Part shown: piece by piece, positions 8,672 to 18,251 of the stretch
How positions within the stretch are numbered: the stretch's first letter is position 1
Layout of the letters: the number at the start of each line of letters is the position of its first letter
From: CAZXSK01 sp964642855
GTDB lineage: Bacteria; Planctomycetota; Phycisphaerae; SM23-33
Assembly (NCBI GenBank): GCA_964642855.1
Contig: CAZXSK010000015.1
Span: forward strand, 1-63,888
Reading direction: 5' to 3'
DNA length: 63,888 nucleotides
The notes under the pieces: generated by a model
Seen by the model: the letters and a program-made list of their open reading frames with translations, nothing else
Databases searched by the model: none
What the model was told of the DNA's origin: nothing
Position numbers and translations under genes: made by a program

Positions 8672-9322
8672 ATGCGAACGACAACACGAACCCTGACGAG
8701 ACTCGCCCTGACCGCTGCACTGATCCTTGGCCCCCTGCAGGCGGGAGGCGGATCGATCTGGGCCAGATCCCAACGAGGCTCGCGGTCCCATTACGTGGAC
8801 GACAAAGCCCACCAGGTGGGCGACGTATTGACGATCGTCATCAACGAGCAGAGCTCGCTGGAGTCCGGCACGACCCGCACGATGGAGAAGAAGGATGATC
8901 GCACCGCGTCGGTCACCGGCGGGGCCAAGCTGGACATCCTTCGGGGAATCGACGCAGCTACCGGTCAGCTGTTCAACCTGCCGGAGTTGGATGTCACCAC
9001 CAAGGGCGAGACGAAGTTCGACGGCTCTGCCGAGTTTGAGGACTCCCGCAGCATGGTCGACCAGATCACGGTGCTGGTCGAGGACGTCCTGCCCAACGGC
9101 AACATGGTGGTTCTCGGCAAACGGACCCGGACCGTTCACGGCGAAACGGAAATCATCCAGGTCTCGGGCATGGTGCGCCCGTCGGACGTGTCGTTCGACA
9201 ATGACGTGACCTCCACCCGCGTGGCGAACTTCCACATCGTCTACAAGCATGAGGGACGGGAGAACCGTTTCTCCAAACCGGGATGGCTGTCGCAGATCCT
9301 CAACTTCCTGAACCCGTTCTGA
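8672..9322 (+). CDS. flgH: Flagellar L-ring protein FlgH
   Basis: FlgH forms the outer-membrane L ring. The 216-residue protein has an N-terminal signal peptide (MRTTTRTLTRLALTAALILG). It then has the family motif KAHQVGDVLTIVINEQSS and later LPNGNMVVLGKRT and the motif VSGMVRPSDVSFDNDVTSTR. FlgH is normally a lipoprotein, but no Cys is present in the leader or near the cleavage site, so this copy appears non-lipidated. GAGGAG precedes ATG 8672. The presence of an L ring supports a diderm envelope. Confidence 0.93.
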   Translation: MRTTTRTLTRLALTAALILGPLQAGGGSIWARSQRGSRSHYVDDKAHQVGDVLTIVINEQSSLESGTTRTMEKKDDRTASVTGGAKLDILRGIDAATGQLFNLPELDVTTKGETKFDGSAEFEDSRSMVDQITVLVEDVLPNGNMVVLGKRTRTVHGETEIIQVSGMVRPSDVSFDNDVTSTRVANFHIVYKHEGRENRFSKPGWLSQILNFLNPF

Positions 9323-9391
9323 TTCTGATCGATGACCGGAAGAAATGGTCTTGGCAGACACAACTTTGCAGTGAACCGAAGGAGAGGTTCC

Positions 9392-10489
9392 ATGAAGCGT
9401 TGGATGACCATCGCATTTGTCGTACTGACCGTCGCCGCAGCAGCCCATGGCGAGCGGATCAAGGATATCGTGACTATCAAGGGCGTGCGCGACAACCCAC
9501 TGATGGGCTACGGGCTGGTAATCGGGCTCAATGGCACCGGCGACGGCTCGACCGTCTCCAAACGGGCGCTGGCGAACATCCTGAGACGTTCGGGCCTGAC
9601 GATCGACCCCGACGAACTCTCCAGCAAGAACATCGCCTCGGTGATCGTGACGGCACAGCTTCCGCCCTTTGGCCGCAAGGGAAGCAAGATCGACGTGACG
9701 GTTTCGGCGATCGGAAACTGCTCGAGCCTTCAGGGGGGAACACTGCTGATGACCCCTCTGGTCGGTGCAGACAAACAGACCTACGCGGTCGCCCAGGGCA
9801 AGCTGGTGATTGGCGGGTTCAGCGCCGAAGGCCAGACTTCCAGCGTGCAGAAGAACCATACGACGGTGGGAAACATCCCCGATGGAGCGACCATCGAACG
9901 CGAGGAACTCTCGGAGTACGTCGAGAACGGAAAGATTACGCTGCAACTTCGGAACACGGATTTTTCGACGGCCCAGAAGATCGCCGAGGCGATCAACGGG
10001 AAGTACGACGCCAACACAGCGGTCGCCGAAGACGCCGGCACGGTGCGGGTGACGATTCCCGAAGATGTCGAGGAGAAGGAGATCACCTCGCTGATCGACA
10101 CGATCGGCAAGTTGGATGTGAAAGTGGACTCCCGGGCGGTGGTGGTCATCAATGAGAAGACCGGCACGGTGGTCGTCGGCGAGCACGTGACGATCTCGGA
10201 CTGCGCGATCTCGCACGGGAATCTCTCGGTGGTCCGCAAGGAGAAGGACTACGCATCCCAGCCCAATCCGCTGAGCAAAACGGGTGAGACGGTCAAGCTG
10301 CACCGGACCGAGATTCATGCCATCGAGGACGAAGGCCCGATGCACACCCTCGCGCTGCCCAAGCCGGTGAGTGTCTCGGACCTCGCCCGATCGCTGAACG
10401 CCATGGGTGTCACGCCGCGGGATCTGATTTCGATTTTCCAGGCCCTCAAAAAGGCGGGCAAGCTCCAAGCCGAATTGAAGGTGATGTAG
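9392..10489 (+). CDS. flgI: Flagellar P-ring protein FlgI
   Basis: FlgI polymerises in the periplasm around the rod. The 365-residue protein begins with a signal peptide (MKRWMTIAFVVLTVAAAAHG) followed by the signature ERIKDIVTIKGVRDNPLMGY and GLVIGLNGTGD. It also contains IASVIVTAQLPPFGRKGSKIDVTVS, and near the end the AxLxKAGKLQAELKVM-like tail. Length and motifs match the family. ATG 9392 is preceded by GGAGAGG. It follows flgH by 69 nt, the longest gap inside the operon. Confidence 0.96.
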   Translation: MKRWMTIAFVVLTVAAAAHGERIKDIVTIKGVRDNPLMGYGLVIGLNGTGDGSTVSKRALANILRRSGLTIDPDELSSKNIASVIVTAQLPPFGRKGSKIDVTVSAIGNCSSLQGGTLLMTPLVGADKQTYAVAQGKLVIGGFSAEGQTSSVQKNHTTVGNIPDGATIEREELSEYVENGKITLQLRNTDFSTAQKIAEAINGKYDANTAVAEDAGTVRVTIPEDVEEKEITSLIDTIGKLDVKVDSRAVVVINEKTGTVVVGEHVTISDCAISHGNLSVVRKEKDYASQPNPLSKTGETVKLHRTEIHAIEDEGPMHTLALPKPVSVSDLARSLNAMGVTPRDLISIFQALKKAGKLQAELKVM

Positions 10490-10511
10490 CTCCACCAGAC
10501 AGGAGACAGCC

Positions 10512-10913
10512 ATGGGCGACATCGGGATATCGCCGGACATTGCAGGTGGCGGGAGCATGCTTGAGATGCTCCGGTCAGGCCAGGCAAGCCGTCTGGCGGG
10601 CAGGGCAGAGGCCGACGAGCAGAAGAAGCTTCAGGAAGCCGGGAAAGGCTTTGAGGCGCTGCTGGTGGGCAAGCTGATCGATTCCATGCGCAAGTCTATA
10701 CCGGACAGTGGCTTGCTGGAAGATTCGGCCTCGAAGCAGGTGGAAGATATGTTCTGGCATTTCATGGGCGAAGAAATCGGAAACCAAGGTGGTATCGGGC
10801 TTTGGAAGGAACTGGTCGCCGAAGCTAAAGGCATGGGCCCTTCCAGCGATAATGTCCCTGTGGGGGATGGGAAGGAACACCCAGATGATCACGGGATGTC
10901 CACAAAACGCTGA
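10512..10913 (+). CDS. flgJ: Rod-binding protein, FlgJ N-terminal type
   Basis: A 133-residue protein equal to the N-terminal rod-scaffold half of FlgJ. It has the motif AGKGFEALLVGKLIDSMRKSIPDSGLL, then a helix ending MFWHFMGEEIGNQGGIGLWKELV. The peptidoglycan hydrolase half of enteric FlgJ is absent, as in many non-gammaproteobacteria, so rod passage through the wall must use another enzyme. AGGAG lies before the ATG. The 3' end overlaps the next gene by 29 nt. Confidence 0.85.
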   Translation: MGDIGISPDIAGGGSMLEMLRSGQASRLAGRAEADEQKKLQEAGKGFEALLVGKLIDSMRKSIPDSGLLEDSASKQVEDMFWHFMGEEIGNQGGIGLWKELVAEAKGMGPSSDNVPVGDGKEHPDDHGMSTKR

Positions 10914-11406
10914 GGGAATTGCCCGAGAGCTGATCGGCGCCCTGGACGAGGAGCTAGCCCTTCTCGACGAGCGGCGCCGCCAGCTCTCCAGGCTGTTCCA
11001 GATGGTTCTCGACCGCGACTATGACCGGATCGACAGCCTCCTTGCGGAGATCGAACAGCTCCAGGACGACCAGGCGAAGGTGGACACCCGCGTGCGGGAG
11101 GTCCGCACCCGCCTGGCGGAGGCCCTTGGGGTCGACTTCGAGCAGACCCGCCTGTCACGTCTCGCCGAGAGGCTCCCGCACGAGCAGGCCGGCCAGATCG
11201 CGTTTCGAAGGGAGCAGATCGTCACCCGCGCCCAGCAGCTTCAGCAGGAGAACTTCCAGGTGGCGGTGCTGCTGTGCGAGACCCGCCGGATCAATCGTGA
11301 GCTGTTGCGTGCCTTCACGCCGGGGACTTCCGGCATGCGGGAGTATGGAGCCGACGGAGCCGAGCGGATGCACGCCGCCCGAGGCCTTGTGGACGCCGAG
11401 AGGTAA
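10885..11406 (+). CDS. flgN: FlgN-type flagellar export chaperone
   Basis: A 173-residue, almost wholly helical protein with heptad-like Leu/Ala patterns (for example ELALLDERRRQLSRLFQMVL and QQLQQENFQVAVLLCETRRIN). FlgN binds FlgK and FlgL and delivers them to the export gate. Sequence identity in this family is low, so the call rests on helical content, size, and position directly before flgK and flgL. ATG 10885 has GGAAGGA eight bases upstream and overlaps flgJ by 29 nt. It leaves 3 nt before flgK. Confidence 0.75.
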   Translation: MITGCPQNAEGIARELIGALDEELALLDERRRQLSRLFQMVLDRDYDRIDSLLAEIEQLQDDQAKVDTRVREVRTRLAEALGVDFEQTRLSRLAERLPHEQAGQIAFRREQIVTRAQQLQQENFQVAVLLCETRRINRELLRAFTPGTSGMREYGADGAERMHAARGLVDAER

Positions 11407-11409
11407 CTC

Positions 11410-13416
11410 ATGAGTAGCTGGAACATCGGAATCACGGGTCTTCAGGCCGCTCAGACCGGCATTGAGATGATCGGCATGAACATCGCCAATGCCGCCACCG
11501 AAGGCTACCACAAGCAGGACATGCAGCTGGCATCGATCGCCTATTCTGCCGGTCAGAACCAGGTCGGCGGGGGCGTGGAGATCCAGGATATCCGCCGGCT
11601 GATGGACGGGCTGCTGGAAAATGAGATCCGCCGCCAGAAGCCGTACCTGGGGCAGGTGACCCAGGAGCTGGAGGTCCTGGACTCCATCGAGAGCGCACTG
11701 GGAACGCTGGACTCCTCGAATCTCCAGAGCAGCCTGGACGACTTCTTCAATGCGCTCAGCGAATTGTCAGCCCAGCCTAACAGTCAGCCTCACCGCGAGA
11801 ACGTTGTCTGGTCAGCATCGACGATGGCGGATCACTTCCGGAACCTTTCTGCCTTCCTGGAAGACCTCAAGGAGCACGTACAGACCGAGATTCATTCCAC
11901 GGTTGAACACATCAACAAGAAGCTTGAGAACGTCACGGAACTCAATTCACTGATCCACACGGTTTCGATGCAGGGCGGCAACACCAACGTCGTGGAGGAC
12001 CAGCGGGATCAGGCGATCAACGAACTGGCCGAGTTGCTGCCGGTTGAGATCACCGGAAAGGACCACACGACCGGGACGATCAACCTGCAGGGCTGGGGCA
12101 TGCCCCTGGTGCTCTACTCGGACGTCAAGGAGCTCAAAGCGGAGATCACGCTGAACAACACCATGGGCGTTGGCCTCAAGAGTGCCACGCAAGTCAGCGA
12201 CTCCGAGCGTGGCGGCGAACTGGGTGGTCTGCTGGAACTCTACAATGAGATCATTCCTGACCTGACCGGCAAGCTCGACACCCTTGCTACCGGCCTGAAG
12301 GACGAACTCAACGCCCTGCATGTCCAAGGCATCGGCGAGAACGGTCCGTTCACGTCGCTGACCGGATTCGGCGTCAGCAGCGAGAATTTCGACGAGTGGG
12401 AAGACGATCCGATCAGTGCGGGCAATATCTATCTGCGGATGACCAACACCTCGACAGGCGATGTGACCAAGCACGCCATCGCCATCGATCCCGACGACCA
12501 TGTCACCCCGGGTGCGATCGACTCGATCGGCGACCTGGTTACCTACATCAACACGAGCATCCCGAATCTCAGTGCGTCACTGCCGGAAGGCGCCTTGAAG
12601 CTCGAAGCGGACGCCGGATACCGCTTCGATTTCCTGCCAACCCCGCAGATCAGCTACTCCACGACGCCTTGGACCGGCACCGAACCCGAGCTTTCCGGAG
12701 ACTATAACGGCACTGAAAACGAGACCTTCCGGGTGAATATCGTCCACCCCAATGCCGACGGAGGCGACTACGAAGTCGGCGGTGATGCGGGCCTGAAGCT
12801 GCAGGTCTATGACGACGGCGGAGCCGGAAGCCTGGTAGCTGAGATCAACGTCGGAGAGGGGTATTCCCCGGGCGATATCGTCGACCTGGCCGATGGGCTG
12901 AGGATCGCCCTGCCCTACGGCACGCTCACCGAAGGCGAGCACTTCGACATCGAAGCTCTGGCGTACTCCGACGAGACGGGCCTGCTGGCCAAGGCGGGAA
13001 TCAACACCTTTATGGTCGGCGACTCGGCAAGAAACATCTCCGTGGTCCGGCGCGTTCTGGAGAACCCCAACAACTTCGCCTATGCCTCTGGCCCCGACCT
13101 TGCGGACAACATCAACGTCGGTCGGATGGCTGCCCTGAGCACGACCAAGATCACCGCGCTGAAAGACCTGAGCCCCACGGAGTATCTACGGCAGGTGATC
13201 ACGGGCGTGGGTCTGTCGATCAGCACGCGCAACGCCCGACAGGAAGGGCTCGCCAACGTAGAGAAGCAACTGCTCAACCAACGCGATGAAGTCAGCGGCG
13301 TGGATGTGAACGAAGAAGCCGCCAAGCTTCTGATGTACGAGAAAATGTTCCAGGCAATGTCCAAGTTCATCAGCATTCAGGATCAGGCGTTGAAGAACCT
13401 GTTCAACCTGGTCTGA
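11410..13416 (+). CDS. flgK: Flagellar hook-associated protein 1 FlgK
   Basis: FlgK is the first hook-filament junction protein. The 668-residue product opens with GITGLQAAQTGIEMIGMNIANAATEGYHKQ, the FlgK form of the rod/hook motif. It carries the long N-terminal helical region with NTNVVEDQRDQAINELAELL. It ends with VDVNEEAAKLLMYEKMFQAMSKFISIQDQALKNL, the family C-terminal helix. The middle (about 310-520) is variable. GAGAGGTAA precedes the ATG. It lies between flgN and flgL as expected. Confidence 0.93.
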   Translation: MSSWNIGITGLQAAQTGIEMIGMNIANAATEGYHKQDMQLASIAYSAGQNQVGGGVEIQDIRRLMDGLLENEIRRQKPYLGQVTQELEVLDSIESALGTLDSSNLQSSLDDFFNALSELSAQPNSQPHRENVVWSASTMADHFRNLSAFLEDLKEHVQTEIHSTVEHINKKLENVTELNSLIHTVSMQGGNTNVVEDQRDQAINELAELLPVEITGKDHTTGTINLQGWGMPLVLYSDVKELKAEITLNNTMGVGLKSATQVSDSERGGELGGLLELYNEIIPDLTGKLDTLATGLKDELNALHVQGIGENGPFTSLTGFGVSSENFDEWEDDPISAGNIYLRMTNTSTGDVTKHAIAIDPDDHVTPGAIDSIGDLVTYINTSIPNLSASLPEGALKLEADAGYRFDFLPTPQISYSTTPWTGTEPELSGDYNGTENETFRVNIVHPNADGGDYEVGGDAGLKLQVYDDGGAGSLVAEINVGEGYSPGDIVDLADGLRIALPYGTLTEGEHFDIEALAYSDETGLLAKAGINTFMVGDSARNISVVRRVLENPNNFAYASGPDLADNINVGRMAALSTTKITALKDLSPTEYLRQVITGVGLSISTRNARQEGLANVEKQLLNQRDEVSGVDVNEEAAKLLMYEKMFQAMSKFISIQDQALKNLFNLV

Positions 13417-13444
13417 ACGCGATAGCGGAAAGCGAGGCCCGCCG

Positions 13445-14872
13445 ATGGCTGGTTGGGGCACGATCTTCAACAACACGATCCACTCGATGCGGCAGCGTCT
13501 GATGGAGATGGCCCGGCTTCAGGAGCAGGCCGCCAGCGGCAACCGAGTCAACCGCGCGTCCGACGACCCGGGTGACGCGTTCCGAATCCAGACGCTGGCG
13601 ACCCAGAAAAAGGAATACGCCACCTTCGTCGAGAATCTCCACACGGTGGGGTACAACTTCAACTACGCCTCCACGAACCTTCAGACGATATCCGGAAACC
13701 TCGCCGAAGCGATGGCCATGCTCACCCAGGCCGCCAGCGCAACGTACAGCGTGGACAACCGCAAAGCCGCTGGCAACGCACTGGACGAAATGCTCAAGAG
13801 CATGATCACCAACGCCAACGCCAACAGCATGGGACGGTACGTCTTTGGCGGATCACGGTCCAATGCCGCACCTTACGAGGCAGTCTACGACGACAATGGG
13901 AAGCTCGTCGAGGTCAACTACGCGGGCAGCGCCGAGCGGATGATGGTTCCGGTTGCCCCGGGCGTCGAATCTCCCGGAACACTGGTCGGCGACGAGATCT
14001 TTCGGCTCAACGACCGGAAGGATCCCGTCTTCACAGGCACAACCGGAGCCGCCCCTGGCAACGGCACGGCCAGCGTTCGTGGTGATATCTGGCTGAACGT
14101 CAGCCATACCGTGACCAACCTGACTGCCCCGGCCCATGGGATCGCAGCCGGTGCGTCTTCTGCCGCAGGGGACACCATCCTGGGGTCCCACGAACTGAAG
14201 GTCAATGCGTCCGACAACACCGTGCAGTTGGATGGAGGCCCCCTGGTCGCCTTCGGCAGCCTGGCTGATGTAAGCGATGTCAAGGTGACCAACGGAAATG
14301 GAGATGTCTTCTACGTTGACCTGACCACCTGGGACGGAAGCACTGCGACCGTCTCCCTGGAAGCCGAGGGGGCCCTGTCGATCGATCCGGAGACCTCGCC
14401 TGTGGCCATTGATTTCACGAACGCCAACCAGGCGATTACCGACGCCGAAGGCAAGGTTTTGTATGTTGATTCGACGGGTATTGCCCGCACAGGCGCCGAA
14501 GCTGTCCGGAATTCGGGAACATACGATCTGTTCAGCACGCTGATCGAGATCCGCGATCTGATGCTCAACACCGACGATCTTGACCATGAAACGCAGTCCT
14601 ACCGACTGACCGAAGCGATCAAGCCCCTCGATGAGGTCATGGGAGGGATCAACGAATCGCTGACGTCCGTGGGCGGCAGGATTCAGGCCATGGAAGCGCT
14701 GCAAACGACGATGGAGGATCTGGAGTTCTCATCCCACGAGCAGAAAAGCTCCATCGAGCAGGCTGACATTGCCCAGGTCGCTGTGGATATCAACCGTAAC
14801 CAGACGTTCTACGAGATGACCCTTGCGTCGGCTTCGAAGCTGCTGAACATGTCCCTGCTGGACTTCATCTGA
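13445..14872 (+). CDS. flgL: Flagellar hook-associated protein 3 FlgL
   Basis: FlgL joins FlgK to flagellin. The 475-residue protein has the flagellin-type N-terminal coiled coil (RLMEMARLQEQAASGNRVNRASDDPGDAFRIQ at about 20-51) with the conserved DDP. Also seen are YVFGGSRSNAAPYE and a C-terminal coiled coil including SLTSVGGRIQAMEALQTTMEDL and NRNQTFYEMTLASASKLLNMSLLDFI. It is longer than enteric FlgL because of an inserted beta-rich outer domain (about 180-330). GCGAGG is upstream. It is the last canonical flagellar gene here; no flagellin gene is in the window. Confidence 0.9.
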   Translation: MAGWGTIFNNTIHSMRQRLMEMARLQEQAASGNRVNRASDDPGDAFRIQTLATQKKEYATFVENLHTVGYNFNYASTNLQTISGNLAEAMAMLTQAASATYSVDNRKAAGNALDEMLKSMITNANANSMGRYVFGGSRSNAAPYEAVYDDNGKLVEVNYAGSAERMMVPVAPGVESPGTLVGDEIFRLNDRKDPVFTGTTGAAPGNGTASVRGDIWLNVSHTVTNLTAPAHGIAAGASSAAGDTILGSHELKVNASDNTVQLDGGPLVAFGSLADVSDVKVTNGNGDVFYVDLTTWDGSTATVSLEAEGALSIDPETSPVAIDFTNANQAITDAEGKVLYVDSTGIARTGAEAVRNSGTYDLFSTLIEIRDLMLNTDDLDHETQSYRLTEAIKPLDEVMGGINESLTSVGGRIQAMEALQTTMEDLEFSSHEQKSSIEQADIAQVAVDINRNQTFYEMTLASASKLLNMSLLDFI

Positions 14873-15233
14873 TACCTGCGAGGCGGGCTCCCGGCTGTGC
14901 CTGGGGTGGACAGGAATTTGGCGCAACGTAAGGGGATTATGCGCCAAGAGATCCCGGGCCTATTCCGAAGTCTACCACGTAGCCAAGGCTACCCGGATGG
15001 CCGGGCGGGTCCGGAGAGCGGGAACAGAATCGGCCGGGAATACAAAGCTCTTTTCCGAAAGTGTTTACGAAGTGCTTAAGGCCGGATCCCGTCCGATGGA
15101 TCCATCAGACGGAAATGGCCAGGAACGAAGGAACCACAGCGGCACGCAGATTGCAGGTCGGACAAACTGGACCGTGGAGCCCTGGAGCTCCCGCGCCGTC
15201 CGGCCAGAGGCCAACCGACGGAAGGAATGAACC
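14873..15233. promoter_or_regulatory. Intergenic region between flgL and the glycosyltransferase operon
   Basis: These 361 nt contain no supported gene. The main feature is a perfect inverted repeat, TTGGCGCA at 14918-14925 and TGCGCCAA at 14940-14947, with a 14-nt spacer. No sigma-54 or sigma-28 promoter matched well. It could hold the promoter of the 15234-19285 genes. Confidence 0.4.
14918..14947. repeat. Perfect 8-bp inverted repeat, 14-nt spacer
   Basis: TTGGCGCA and its exact reverse complement TGCGCCAA flank 14 nt. It lies 45 nt after the flgL stop and about 290 nt before the next start. It could be an operator for a dimeric repressor or a weak transcript hairpin. No T-run follows, so a terminator is less likely. 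Confidence 0.45.
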
Positions 15234-16646
15234 GTGACACCGACAACGAATGCGTCGCTTTACGAGAAGGTTGCCGATCTTGCCGAAGCAGGCCAGCTCG
15301 AACAGGCTCTGACGCTGACCCAGGGGCATCTGCAGAAGTATCCTGACGACGGGCAAGCCCTCAACGACGCGGGCGCAATCCTCTATGCCATGGGAAGGTA
15401 CGACGAAGCCGTCGCGCATCTGCATGCCTCCCTGGAACACTTCGAGATTCCCCAGGCCGAAACACTGTGGAACCTGGCTGAAGCGTACATCGCGGGAAAC
15501 CAGCCGGAGAAGGCGCTGGATTTGTTCAACCAGATGGTCGCAGCAGAAATCCTCTCTCCCGACCTGGCCGTTCGCACCGCAAGCAAGTTGCTGGACCTCG
15601 GCCAGACCGCCCAGGCCGTCGAGGCCCTTCTGACGTCCCTGAAGGTCCATCCGGAGCAGGATGTGCTGACATCGGCACTGCAGGCCATCCGCGGAAGCCG
15701 TCCGAAACTGGCAATGTTCTGCGGGCCTCGAACCCAAGATGAACTTGGCAGCTTCCGTTCACAGATCGACGACCGATTCGAGGCACGGTGGATCGAGCAG
15801 GTCCGTCCCGAAGAGGTCGCCCTCGTCCTGGAGGAGGCCGACCTGGCATGGTTCGACTCCTGCAGCAGCGTGGTGGCAATCGCCTCCAAGGCTGACACGT
15901 CCTGTCACGTGGTCTGGCGGATGCGAAGCATCAGCGAATCGGATCCCTGGCTGGATGAGATCCGCTGGGAAGGAATCGACCAGCTTCTTCTTCCCTGCCC
16001 CTTCGCCGAAGCCGCGTTGAGACGGCGCGTGGAGGGACTACAAGACCGCACATGTGTCAGCCTGATCCCTCACGGCGTCGACACGGACGGCGTACCGTTG
16101 GCAGAATCACGACGTGATACCCGCAACATCGCGTGCGTCGGATACGAGAACCTCTCCAGGAGCCCGGAATTGCTCGAAATGCTCCAGGGCCCGATTCAAC
16201 AGGACCCCACCTTGTCGCTGCATGTGATGGCCGAAAACCCGTTCGACGTGCCGGACCATGACCTCCGAGGCCAGATGACCCGCGCGGAACTCCGGGGTTC
16301 GGTGACCTTCAACTCCAGGCCAGAAAACCCCAACACCTGGCTGATCGACAAGTCATATCTGCTGGCCACCGCATCCTATGCCGAGCAGTCGACACTGACG
16401 CTGGAGTGCATCGCCGCCGGCCTGAAGCCGCTGATCTACAATCCCGAGGGAATCCGCACCCCTCTGACTGATCGTTTCGGATTCCGGGACGAACAGGAAC
16501 TCTGCTCGATGGTCCTTCAGCAGCCTTTGACGCCCGAGGAATACAGGCAGTTCATCCGGGAACACTACGACCATTCCGAACAGAACGAGCGCTTCAACGA
16601 GGTGATCGTGGCGTTCGAGAAGCAGTGGGCTCGGGACCAGTCCTGA
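15234..16646 (+). CDS. TPR-glycosyltransferase (GT-B-like) fusion
   Basis: A 470-residue protein. Residues about 1-145 form TPR-like helical pairs (DLAEAGQLEQALTLTQGHLQKYPDD; NLAEAYIAGNQPEKALDLFNQMV). The rest resembles a group 1 GT-B glycosyltransferase: PKLAMFCGP opens a Rossmann half, SLIPHGVDTD matches the hinge strand, and RDTRNIACVGYENLSRSPELLEML precedes the donor half, ending ATASYAEQSTLTLECIAAGLKPLIYN. It starts at GTG 15234, with GGAAGGA seven bases upstream. Genes of this kind beside flgL often glycosylate flagellin or other flagellar subunits; here that role is inferred from context only. Confidence 0.7.
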   Translation: MTPTTNASLYEKVADLAEAGQLEQALTLTQGHLQKYPDDGQALNDAGAILYAMGRYDEAVAHLHASLEHFEIPQAETLWNLAEAYIAGNQPEKALDLFNQMVAAEILSPDLAVRTASKLLDLGQTAQAVEALLTSLKVHPEQDVLTSALQAIRGSRPKLAMFCGPRTQDELGSFRSQIDDRFEARWIEQVRPEEVALVLEEADLAWFDSCSSVVAIASKADTSCHVVWRMRSISESDPWLDEIRWEGIDQLLLPCPFAEAALRRRVEGLQDRTCVSLIPHGVDTDGVPLAESRRDTRNIACVGYENLSRSPELLEMLQGPIQQDPTLSLHVMAENPFDVPDHDLRGQMTRAELRGSVTFNSRPENPNTWLIDKSYLLATASYAEQSTLTLECIAAGLKPLIYNPEGIRTPLTDRFGFRDEQELCSMVLQQPLTPEEYRQFIREHYDHSEQNERFNEVIVAFEKQWARDQS

Positions 16647-16675
16647 CAACTGAAACGGAAAGGAAGATCTCCGAA

Positions 16676-18244
16676 ATGCCGGCCGAATGGCGAAGCTCAC
16701 AACCTCTGGTGACCTACCTGATCTCCACGTACAATCGGAGGCATTACCTGCCGGTCGCCCTGAGAAGCGCGCTGAACCAGACCTACAGCAACCTTCAGAT
16801 CATCGTCGTTCGCGATGGCGGGGAGGAAGTACGCGACATCGTTGAGTCCTTCCGCGATGACCGGATCCTGCTGATCGATCGATCAGAGAACAGGGGCCTC
16901 GCGTACTCCTACAACGAAGCGATACCCCATGCCAGGGGCAAGTACATCGCCTACCTCGGCGATGACGATATCCACTACCCCGAGCACATCGAGACACACG
17001 TATCGGCACTGGAGAACAACCCCCAGTATCTCGCCTCGTATTCGGAACTGTACCGGACGCTGGTAATCCCCCAACCCGATGGCAGCAGAAAGGTGATTTC
17101 CAAGAGCGTGATCGTGGGCCGGGGCTTCGACAAGTACTACCAGATGTACTACAACCTGGTGCTGGGCGGGGCGTGTGTGCACCGCAAGGACCTGCTGGAG
17201 AGAACCGGCCCGTACAACGAGAGCATCCGCGTGTTGATTGACTGGGACATGACCCGTCGGATCTCGTTTTTCACCGACTTCCTGCACCTGACCGACATTA
17301 CGGGCGAGTTCTTCTCCAATCTCGAAGGAACCGAGACCGATCGCATCAGCGACCAGGGAAGAAAAGACCAGACCAAGTACTTCCAGAACTGCATCGCGAT
17401 CAAGAACAATCGCCCCCCCAAGCCCTGGCCGAATTTCAAGGATCTGTCTATCGTCTACCTGCCCCACCGGGCCAATGACGAGGCCCTCACGCGCGTGGTG
17501 GCGATGCTCCAGGAAACGTTTACCCCTTACCAGATCTACCTGCCGATGTCGCTGCGCGACCTCCAGGAGCTCGACGTCAGCCTGCCCCACGTCAAGAACG
17601 TCGTGGTTGGAGAGGATCTCTCCCCTGCCGCTCGACTCGACGCCGTACTCGATCAACTCGAGGGAGACTACGTTGCGATCTGTTCGCATGACGTGAAGGT
17701 GTTCTCAATGTGGGTGGAACACTCTCTCTTTGCTCTGATGAAACAAGGCTGTCCGCCCATGCAGGGCAGGATCCTCGCGACCGAATCGCCGGAGAGTTGG
17801 GCGGCGCTGGTCCGCAGGGACGATCTGAATGAGGCACGGGCCCAGTTCGGCATGCTGCCCCTCCGCAAGTCGTGCGAATCCCTCGGTGTGCAGTTCAGAA
17901 CGACGAAGAAAGAGGAGTCTGCCTTCCGGTTCGACACTGAGCTCGGACACGCCAAACGGTGCTTGAAGAACGACAAATTCCTCGAAGCCGCCGGCTGCTT
18001 CGAACGGATGGCCCGGGAATACCCCGACAGCGAGTTGTTCCTGAAAGTCTGCGCTGCCTGGGCGATGTATCACGACGGCACATGCGATGAAAAGGCGATC
18101 CGCCTGTGCGAAGAGATCAACCGTCGCAGGCCATGGGTCGATGCCCTGTTCGTCGAAGGCAAGATCCGCAAGCGCCAGGGACAGTTCCAGCAAGCAGCGC
18201 AGGTCCTCGGCCAGGCGCGCGAGATTCTGAACAAGGAAGGATGA
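16676..18244 (+). CDS. Family 2 glycosyltransferase with C-terminal TPR
   Basis: A 522-residue protein. The N-terminal GT-A domain starts LVTYLISTYNRRHYLPVALRSALNQ and has the metal-binding cluster YLGDDDIHYPEHIE at about 100. A second glycosyltransferase-like or linker part covers about 260-400 (LSIVYLPHRANDEALTRVVAML). The C-terminal part (about 420-522) is TPR-like (KNDKFLEAAGCFERMAREYPD). ATG 16676 has AAGGAAG about ten bases upstream; an earlier in-frame GTG at 16625 would overlap the previous gene. It probably works with the preceding enzyme in adding sugars to flagellar or surface proteins. Confidence 0.75.
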   Translation: MPAEWRSSQPLVTYLISTYNRRHYLPVALRSALNQTYSNLQIIVVRDGGEEVRDIVESFRDDRILLIDRSENRGLAYSYNEAIPHARGKYIAYLGDDDIHYPEHIETHVSALENNPQYLASYSELYRTLVIPQPDGSRKVISKSVIVGRGFDKYYQMYYNLVLGGACVHRKDLLERTGPYNESIRVLIDWDMTRRISFFTDFLHLTDITGEFFSNLEGTETDRISDQGRKDQTKYFQNCIAIKNNRPPKPWPNFKDLSIVYLPHRANDEALTRVVAMLQETFTPYQIYLPMSLRDLQELDVSLPHVKNVVVGEDLSPAARLDAVLDQLEGDYVAICSHDVKVFSMWVEHSLFALMKQGCPPMQGRILATESPESWAALVRRDDLNEARAQFGMLPLRKSCESLGVQFRTTKKEESAFRFDTELGHAKRCLKNDKFLEAAGCFERMAREYPDSELFLKVCAAWAMYHDGTCDEKAIRLCEEINRRRPWVDALFVEGKIRKRQGQFQQAAQVLGQAREILNKEG

Positions 18245-18251
18245 CCCTATC

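Noticed and set aside
9354..9372. Sigma-54-like TGGCA...TTTGCA before flgI
   Set aside because: The GG-GC spacing is about three bases too long.
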